DNA from: Protea cynaroides
Taxonomy: Eukaryota; Streptophyta; Magnoliopsida; Proteales; Proteaceae
NCBI GenBank assembly: GCA_028583415.1
Contig: CM053266.1
Location: 36,327,758 to 36,391,757 of the forward strand
DNA: 64,000 bases
Reading direction: 5' to 3'
The notes beneath the pieces were generated by a model. It saw nothing but the letters and a program-made list of their open reading frames with translations, was not told where the DNA came from and ran no database searches. This document shows, one piece after another, positions 57,779 to 64,000 of the stretch; positions within the stretch are counted from its first letter, which is position 1; every line of letters begins with the position of its first letter. Made by a program: the position numbers and the translations under genes.

Positions 57779-58010
57779 GTTGAAGCAAAAAAACAGTTAA
57801 AAAAAAAAAAAAAAAAAAAACCAGAATAAGGGTATTTTTGTCTTAAAAAAAAATTGACCTGCTGCCGTTAAGTTGGAAGTAACAATGTGGATGAGATTGT
57901 ATGATAGCATTGTTAGAGGAGTTTTCTGTGTAATTTTTGTAAAAGCAGGATAATTCTGTATAATTTCACTACAATAGAGGGGGTGTCTATGTAATTTATC
58001 ATTTTATTTA

Positions 58011-58777
58011 TGAATCAATGATGCTGTCTCTGCTACTACTCAATTATTTTATTGATTTCAATATATAGTGATAGTGTAATAATCCTCTTAAACGCAAAAA
58101 AATTTGTCTTTATTGTATAAGCAAGTTCCAAGATTGCATTTTCATAGATACGAACAGGAAGAAAAATAAAAAATACGAATTCCAACTTTGTGGGATACAA
58201 TATCGAATGAAAGGCAAAACAGGTAAGACAAAAATATGAATTCCAACTTCGTGCCTAACTCTCTCCCTGCATGGCTATCCGATGAACTCTGTAATTCAGA
58301 TTCCATGCGTTACTCACACTCTGATGAATAGTAGTCATTGCACCGGAAAAAAAAGTGATTTTTGTACCCATTCCACATAATTACATTACAAATATACAGA
58401 TCCAACATGATTCAATTCCAAAGAGCAAAACAACACGTTTCACAAAAACATATAAACATTTTTCTTAGGGGTACTCTGCATGCAAGCAGCAAGATAGAAA
58501 ACAGAAACGAGAGGGAAAAAGAGAATGTCCCATGCATCGGGATGGAGAAGGGAAGAAAAGAGGTTCCTTGAGCGTGTGTATCATCAAATTGGTAAAACAA
58601 CTAAACAAGGGAAAATCGCAGCGAACCCATGCATGAAAACGACCCTGTTCATGAGAAGCAAACATTAGCCTTCATAGCATTCTCAGGACTTGTGTAGGGA
58701 ACCAGCCATGAAATCAGAAGGCATGATCCCCTCCTGATCCTTTTCCTCCGGAGAAGTAATCAAGTATTTCAGGAATC
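58011..58777. other. 3' flank of GRAS copy B
   Basis: Matches 38970-39748 from about 58195 on, including TTGATTCAATTCC/CATTACACATAATTACATTACAAA-type sequence and the 3' UTR. No separate gene. Confidence 0.55.
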
Positions 58778-61288
58778 TTAGACAGGTTTCCAAGAGGAAA
58801 GAGCGTAAATAATCCTTCCCTTCCATCCCTGCAGCATCCAATGGTCATCTTCGTTGATCAAAAAATCCTTGTGGTAACTTGATTTCATCTTATGCTTCAC
58901 CGCCTTCATGATATCTGGGTTCAATGGGAGCTGCTTAAACCCAGCTTTAATAATACGGTGCTTCCACTGCTTGTATGTCTCAGGCCTCTCATGCCTCTCT
59001 TTGCCTTCACACGATATGACATTAATTGCCTCCCGAGCAAAGATCTCTCTCTCGATCAACGTCCTCCGAGGCCCACACGGTACATTCGTTTCAAACATAT
59101 CAAATATCGCAGAAAAATGGAAGAGTGCCTCCCTGAATCGTGTGACAAAGAAGGGGGCACCGTAAGCCCCACTGACAACCCCTGTGATGAAAACATCCGG
59201 GTTCATCTTCCTGATCAGGTTAAGAACTGCATCCCTTGGACTCTGCACCTCCATCTCCACGGTCTCATCCAGCAGACACCTTAACCGGTACATACAGTTG
59301 ACAACCAGCACCTCATCACGGTCAATCTTGAGATCCTCAAGTTGAATTGTTTCCCATTTCTTTGCAATTGCATTATATTCAAAAGGAACATTGAAAGTCC
59401 GAGCATAATCGGCCAATCGTCGGCCAGTTTCCTCCACTCTAGCCGTTGGCTTGAAACCCGGTTGGGGAAATTCAACTCCAGTTATCCGAAGCTTCGGTGG
59501 TCCACCCCGTCTACTGCCAAGAGTTTGTATTAGGGAAGGCCACTGAAAACCAAAAAGGATTCCAAAATCTATAACGTGGAGCCTTGTCGCTTTCTCAGCC
59601 ACTTTCAAAATGGTCCGATTCGAAAAGTAGGAGGAAAGCTTCTTGAACGGACAAACGTCAATATACAAATGGTAAGCCATGAGCATATCCAGCGCCGATC
59701 TTCTCAGGCAGGAGAGACTTACGTAAAGCTCGCTCCCTGTACAATCCAAGCGTGCCTCGATGCTTTCTGCAAAATAATGAGCCAACCTCTGATTTCCGTC
59801 CCCGAAAGGATTGGAGTGCTGCTTGATCTGCTTCAATAGCTCATTAGCACTCGTACGGTCATCAGCTGCTACGGCCTGTGCACAATTGAACAGAAGGGTT
59901 CTCAAGTCCACCACTTCCTTCTTATTCCCCTGTTTCTTACCACGGATCTTCCCACCACTGGATCCATTTGACTGTCCATTCTTGTTTGCTTCGTTCTGCA
60001 AGAATTCTGCAGGGATATTAGACAAAGTGGACTTACCCTTTTCTCCACGATGACGAAGCAATACCATATCAAATAACTCTTTCCGCTCGGCCACCTCAGT
60101 GTAAACTGCTGACTGCTTGTTACTTCTCCCCCCTTCTAATTCTGGGTCCTCCCCATGAAGATGCTTCCTTCCCTTGGACCCTCCGGTGGGAGAATACTGT
60201 CTTTCATCCTTCGTCTTCATTTTGAAGGGTTGCCCAGTATCTTCCTTGGGTTCACTCTGAGGTAACAGCCCACGCTTCTCTGGGTCAAGGACGAGCTTAT
60301 TACCATCAGGAAGGAACTTACTAGCTTCCTGCTCTCCTCTCCTGAACTGCGTAACAGACTCACTCTCGCTAAACAACTCAGAAACCCCAAGTTTACTAAA
60401 AGGAAACTCCACGAACTCACATCCACCATCTGCGACGTTTGTTCTTGAGAGGCAAATGTACGGAGAGGTATAGTTAGCGGGGACAGCCTTAGTGGAGGTG
60501 GAATTGTAGTCGTCGAGATCGGAAATCAAGTTCGCATCCAGTGCGTTGCTGCTACCAAAACTGCCACTGTAGTTACCATTACCAAACGTGTGGGTAAAAT
60601 GGTCGGAGGAGCTTTCGGTGTGGTGGTCGTAATAGAAAGGGAGTTGGTCGGGCGAGGGCGAGGGCGAGGGCGATGGCGATGGCGAAGGGGGATACTTCTT
60701 GCCAAGGATCTCATAGAAGGATTTCTCAGCCTCTTGAAGGGCGGAGGAGGACCCCTGGAACTTGTAGGTTTTGTCGTCCATGTCACCCTCCATAAGTATA
60801 TGGCTTATGTACTTGAGAATCACATTGAAGGAATCGGAATCTTCAGGGTGTTCTTCCTCAGGGATCACAACCGAAGGTGGAGCAGCGGGAAGCATAGTAG
60901 GATCCATGAAATTGTGATCTACAAAGGGCTTCTCAAGTTGCCCATTGCTGAGTTTCTGATAGCAACCGGCCTCAACGAGTTGCCCATTCTCAAGGTTCTG
61001 AGAGCAACCGGACTGAGCAAGTTGCCCATGGCCGAGGTTCTGAGAGCAACCAGACTCAGCGAGTTGCACAATGCCGAGGTTCTGATAACAAACGGACTCA
61101 ACGAGTTGCCCATTCCCAAGGTTCTGATAGCAACCGGACTCAGCGAGTTGCTCATTGCCGAGATTCTGACAGGAACGGGACTCAGCGAGTTGCGCATTGC
61201 CGAGGTTCTGAGAGCAATCGGAGTCAACATTGATTCTGAATCCCTTCAGGAAAGCAGAAAGCCCAGAAAGAGACGGATCTAGGATCAT
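58778..61288 (-). CDS. GRAS transcription factor, LISCL subfamily (SCL14/SCL33-like), copy B
   Basis: An intronless 836-residue frame, tandem paralogue of 39749-41947. The start MILDPSLSGLSAFLKGFRI aligns with copy A. Residues 25-122 are seven copies of a 14-residue unit (CSQNLGNAQLAESR, CYQNLGNGQLVESV and so on) where copy A has about one. Next come the LISCL motif EDSDSFNVILKYISHILMEG and SFYEILGKKYPPSPS, here with a longer Ser-Pro run. The GRAS domain is complete: VVDLRTLLFNCAQAVAADD, LHVIDFGILFGFQWPSLIQ, PFFVTRFREALFHFSAIFD, ISCEGKERHERPETYKQWK and the SAW end WMLQGWKGRIIYALSSW. It keeps about 30 residues (QSEPKEDTGQPFKMKTKDE region) that copy A lost. There is no damage, so both paralogues look functional as nuclear regulators; expression may differ because the flanks differ. 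Confidence 0.95.
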   Translation of the reverse strand: MILDPSLSGLSAFLKGFRINVDSDCSQNLGNAQLAESRSCQNLGNEQLAESGCYQNLGNGQLVESVCYQNLGIVQLAESGCSQNLGHGQLAQSGCSQNLENGQLVEAGCYQKLSNGQLEKPFVDHNFMDPTMLPAAPPSVVIPEEEHPEDSDSFNVILKYISHILMEGDMDDKTYKFQGSSSALQEAEKSFYEILGKKYPPSPSPSPSPSPSPDQLPFYYDHHTESSSDHFTHTFGNGNYSGSFGSSNALDANLISDLDDYNSTSTKAVPANYTSPYICLSRTNVADGGCEFVEFPFSKLGVSELFSESESVTQFRRGEQEASKFLPDGNKLVLDPEKRGLLPQSEPKEDTGQPFKMKTKDERQYSPTGGSKGRKHLHGEDPELEGGRSNKQSAVYTEVAERKELFDMVLLRHRGEKGKSTLSNIPAEFLQNEANKNGQSNGSSGGKIRGKKQGNKKEVVDLRTLLFNCAQAVAADDRTSANELLKQIKQHSNPFGDGNQRLAHYFAESIEARLDCTGSELYVSLSCLRRSALDMLMAYHLYIDVCPFKKLSSYFSNRTILKVAEKATRLHVIDFGILFGFQWPSLIQTLGSRRGGPPKLRITGVEFPQPGFKPTARVEETGRRLADYARTFNVPFEYNAIAKKWETIQLEDLKIDRDEVLVVNCMYRLRCLLDETVEMEVQSPRDAVLNLIRKMNPDVFITGVVSGAYGAPFFVTRFREALFHFSAIFDMFETNVPCGPRRTLIEREIFAREAINVISCEGKERHERPETYKQWKHRIIKAGFKQLPLNPDIMKAVKHKMKSSYHKDFLINEDDHWMLQGWKGRIIYALSSWKPV
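60923..61216 (-). repeat. Coding minisatellite, seven 42-bp units
   Basis: Seven in-frame 42-bp units coding for C(S/Y)QNLGNxQLxES(G/V). On the plus strand the recurrent words are GAGTTGCCCATT and AGGTTCTGA.AGCAAC. Units differ at several positions, so the array is not brand new. Copy A has about one unit (residues 40-58). Confidence 0.92.
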
Positions 61289-61596
61289 CTGTACTGGAAG
61301 AACTCTACCTTCGATTTCCTAATCCAAATCCTAACAGATAGATTAATCAATTTAACTACAAAGGGTCGGACTACATTGTGGTACAGGCTGAATTTAACAA
61401 ACTCTTCACTCGCGTGCAAACTCAGAACCAAAATTTTAAAGCTTAACCCTGTTGAGATGCATCAGGAATTAGTTTCCCTGATACGAATCTCAAGAACAGC
61501 AACAACCTACGTGAATCGAATAAGACCGGAACGATGAAACAGACGATCGATGAAACCTCAGAAGCTAGAAGCAAAGGATGAAAGGAGCAGCGGACG

Positions 61597-61634
<38 letters not shown>

Positions 61635-62400
61635 GATCGATGCAGCAGTGGAGCACTGAAAGTAGGCAGAGCGGAACTGTTTCGCTCCGCATTTAATGGG
61701 GTGGAGGGAAAAAGTAACGAATCTCATAAAAAGACAATTGGTGTTGCCTCAGCCGTCGGATCAGTTGAGTCGAAATGTCACCATCCTGTTTATTTCTTTA
61801 ATTTCTCCTTTTCTTCTTTACAGCCCAATCTCTGCTTAAAATAAAATTAACTTAAATAATAATCATAAATAAATAAAAACCATAACTGATATCAAATTGA
61901 CACCCGATTAATGTTGGGATTTATTCTCTTCCCAACTTTTTTCACTCTCGCGTGCAGCGTGCTGTCTGCTTGGGGGGTTAAAAGTGAATTAGAAGGATGG
62001 CATGTAAGGGCATTTAAGTGAACAAAAAATTTTGATATTTTATTTATTTGTTTGGGAAGTAGGAGACCCAAATCGGCAAATCCTAGGATTAAGTTGTATA
62101 TGCCAGCATAACAACCACATCCTTATAAAAAATATTTATTTTATTCCATAACCCTAATGAGACTTTTTCTTAGACTTTTTCTTTTCATTTTTTCTCGAAA
62201 GCAAAGTAGCATGGGATATAATAATAAAAAAAAAAGAATAATAGTACAACATTGATAAATATCATTAATCTAAAAACATCCATATTAAAAAGTCAAGGAT
62301 TCGAAAGTAAACTTTCGGGCATTGGAGGCATAAGTGTCCTCTCCTCGAGTCTCAAGTTCTACGTATACCGATAGCATGTCACTCTCATTCACTCTCTCTC
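61289..62400 (-). promoter_or_regulatory. 5' leader and promoter region of GRAS copy B
   Basis: Contains a GA run on the plus strand (61598-61630), a (TC)n tract on the gene strand, at the same relative place as in copy A. 61880-62400 matches 43530-44075. It lacks the MITE and extra 0.6 kb found in copy A. Confidence 0.5.
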
Positions 62401-62922
62401 TCACTCTTTCTCAATTGTTGAGGATATTAAAGCCTCTGTACCAGATAGATTGGCCATTTCGCTCGTCGTGGCTGACTGATATTTGTAATTCACAAGTCAT
62501 TTGCCTCGGACTCAGTTCTTTTCAATTCCAAATGCCCCTTAAATTGGGATTTAACAGCTAGAGTCAATTGTTTGCGCACGGAGTCCACCATTCAAGTTGT
62601 GATATTTTCCTTTTGCCCCACATGCTTACTTGAACAAAATTTCTTCTAAAAAAAAAAAAAAAACTCTTACACAAGAACTTGGATCCGCATACAGAATGAG
62701 GGAGAGAAGAATCCAATTCCTTTGTACTTACATGTATTCTCTAAGTGATTCCATCTCCATTCGTGGGATGTGTAGAACATGGGATCATACGAAAGATGGA
62801 CATGAGTTGCAGATGAATTATTTGGCCAACTTGTATCATGTGAAAGGGAAAAAATAAAGTAGCCAATTAGAGGAGGACTTGTGTCCTCTGGTCGTCTCCA
62901 ATGAAGAAAGGTCACGTGTCAC

Positions 62923-63641
62923 TGTAACACCTCACGAGAAGGATTAAAGGAAGGGTTACCCTAAGATCTCGGGGATAATAACAGGTCAGCACAAAGGAGG
63001 AAGATTCCCTAATGCTGCCAGTTGCGAGCATGGCGAGCTTATCTCTCAGCTGAGATATTGAAGATAGTTATGGAAGATCCACCGCAAAATGGCCATCCAA
63101 CGGTTCAGGAGAAGTTCGGATTAGTTGCATGTACATGTACTCTCCATAGGATCTCATCACTGTCAATGTGGTGCCCACCTCTAGAGTATGCATTGGATAT
63201 GGACGGTGATAGAATCCCAGGAAGAATACAAGTACTTGCAAGTGAACAATTCTCGCCCAGGAGGTCTCCTACCCACGTCCGACCCCTATTTTCAAGGGAT
63301 TGGATCGTGGGAACCTAAACCTATCACTGTTACAACTGGTGGTAGGTCACACGACACTAGAATCGTGCCCCAAGATATCGTAACTGTGCCAATCAAGGCC
63401 AAAATCCACTCCACCTCCATGGCTCTATAAATAAAGCTCAGAACAAAGGTAACCTCATCCAACTCTTAAGACTCATACCCTCTCTCTGTCAAATCACTTA
63501 AATTCTTCTCTATAGGAGCTCATACTCTCTTACCAAGCTCCATATTGCTTGCTTACAGGTTCTGACTTAGGCATCAGAGTAGTTACATAGTTTACGAACC
63601 TGCCCACTATTACCTAATCTGCTTCTATCTTGACAAGTATG
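62923..63641 (+). mobile_element. Probable solo LTR
   Basis: Starts TGTAACACCTCACG and is flanked by GTCAC on both sides (62918-62922 and 63642-63646). It has a TATA-like CTCTATAAATAAA (about 63422) followed by a start-like region and pyrimidine-rich sequence, as in plant gypsy LTRs. The end is TATG rather than the usual CA, which lowers confidence. There are no internal genes. It is not present at the matching place in copy A. Confidence 0.5.
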
Positions 63642-64000
63642 GTCACTAGAAGCTCCTAATGAGAACCAGCTGAAATCAGTTTTTATGCTAGAATTGATTG
63701 CACATGCAAATATGCAATGGATGGGATAATAGAAAAGTGTGAGACTATTTGACGGGTCGATATATGATGCTTGTTTTGATTATGCCTCATTTTTTTTATT
63801 GGGTGATTAATCTAGGGATATCTAAAGCTGCTTAAGATAGTTGCTAGTCTATAGGAATTATAGATGATTTATTGCTAAGTGTAATGAGCTACTGTTTTTT
63901 TTTATTTTTAGAATTTACTTGTTTCTAGAGATTATCACTTTGTCAAATTTATTGTTGAAGAACTACTTGTAGTAACCCACAGATTAGGGAATGTCGATTA

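Larger units (their letters stand above)
56362..58000. mobile_element. Mutator-like element with a captured LRR receptor-kinase fragment (Pack-MULE)
   Basis: The flanking 10-mer ATTTTATTTA is duplicated (56352-56361 and 58001-58010). Terminal inverted repeats of about 170 bp start GATAAATTACACAGACACCC on the left and GATAAATTACATAGACACCC in reverse complement on the right, then CCTCTATTGTAGTGAAA, AACAATGCTATCATACAAT and AACTTAACGGCAG. No transposase is visible. The interior carries a CT microsatellite (57163-57216) and a host-gene piece. The terminal sequence differs from the other two MULEs, so this is a second family. Confidence 0.87.
52041..64000. repeat. Segmental duplication, copy B
   Basis: Diverged tandem partner of 31617-45220, same orientation; it reaches or passes the window end. 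Relative to copy A it lacks 32668-37199 (GRXS15 upstream region, one LTR element and one MULE), and has its own insertions: a MITE at 52336, an LTR fragment at about 54065-54465, a block of about 3.4 kb at 54700-58195 including a MULE, and a probable solo LTR at 62923. Confidence 0.88.

Noticed and set aside
60919..61282. Long repeat-rich open frames in other frames over the GRAS copy B N terminus
   Set aside because: They are shadows of the 42-bp repeat, whose length keeps every frame open; only the minus frame joined to the GRAS domain makes sense.
31617..64000. Copy B as an assembly haplotig of copy A
   Set aside because: The copies differ by many substitutions, several kb-scale insertions, a protein repeat expansion and a broken exon, more than expected for alleles joined in tandem; long reads would settle it.

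Overview
This window is nuclear DNA from a flowering plant, AT-rich, with small host exons separated by a large amount of transposon sequence. The evidence is spliced plant genes, two GRAS transcription factor genes, Ty1/copia and Ty3/gypsy LTR elements, LINEs, Mutator-like elements and MITEs. It looks like a woody or basal eudicot, but the sequence does not fix the species.

Layout. (1) 1-5 kb, plus strand: the last three coding exons of an At5g02240-like NAD(P)-binding Rossmann protein; its 5' exons are not visible. (2) 6.4-31.9 kb, minus strand: one complete six-exon gene for a mitochondrial CGFS-type monothiol glutaredoxin (GRXS15, 171 aa by my splicing). Intron 1 is about 17.9 kb and intron 3 about 6 kb. 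Intron 1 holds a LINE fragment, a Mutator-like element with a captured GMP synthase fragment, an RTE-type LINE remnant, and a copia element (19575-29376) into which a non-autonomous gag-pro gypsy element (20349-24538) has inserted. Both LTR elements have visible target-site duplications. (3) 31.6-45.2 kb (copy A) and 52.0 kb to the window end (copy B) form a diverged tandem segmental duplication. Each copy has the 5' part of GRXS15 and one intronless GRAS gene of the SCL14/SCL33 (LISCL) type on the minus strand. In copy B the GRXS15 exon 1 is frameshifted and its upstream region is missing, so only copy A can start GRXS15. The copy B GRAS gene has gained a seven-unit, 14-residue repeat near its N terminus. 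(4) 45.2-52.0 kb, between the copies, holds a tandem repeat split by a partial gypsy element and a LINE nested in another LINE.

The host genes do not form a pathway: one is an NAD(P)-binding protein of uncertain role, one a mitochondrial Fe-S glutaredoxin, and two are GRAS regulators. The notable biology is structural: TE accretion inside a working gene, gene-fragment capture by MULEs, and divergence of a tandem GRAS pair. Several insertions are present in one duplicate and absent from the other, which gives empty-site proof. I found no tRNA, rRNA or CRISPR array and no clearly new biochemical system.
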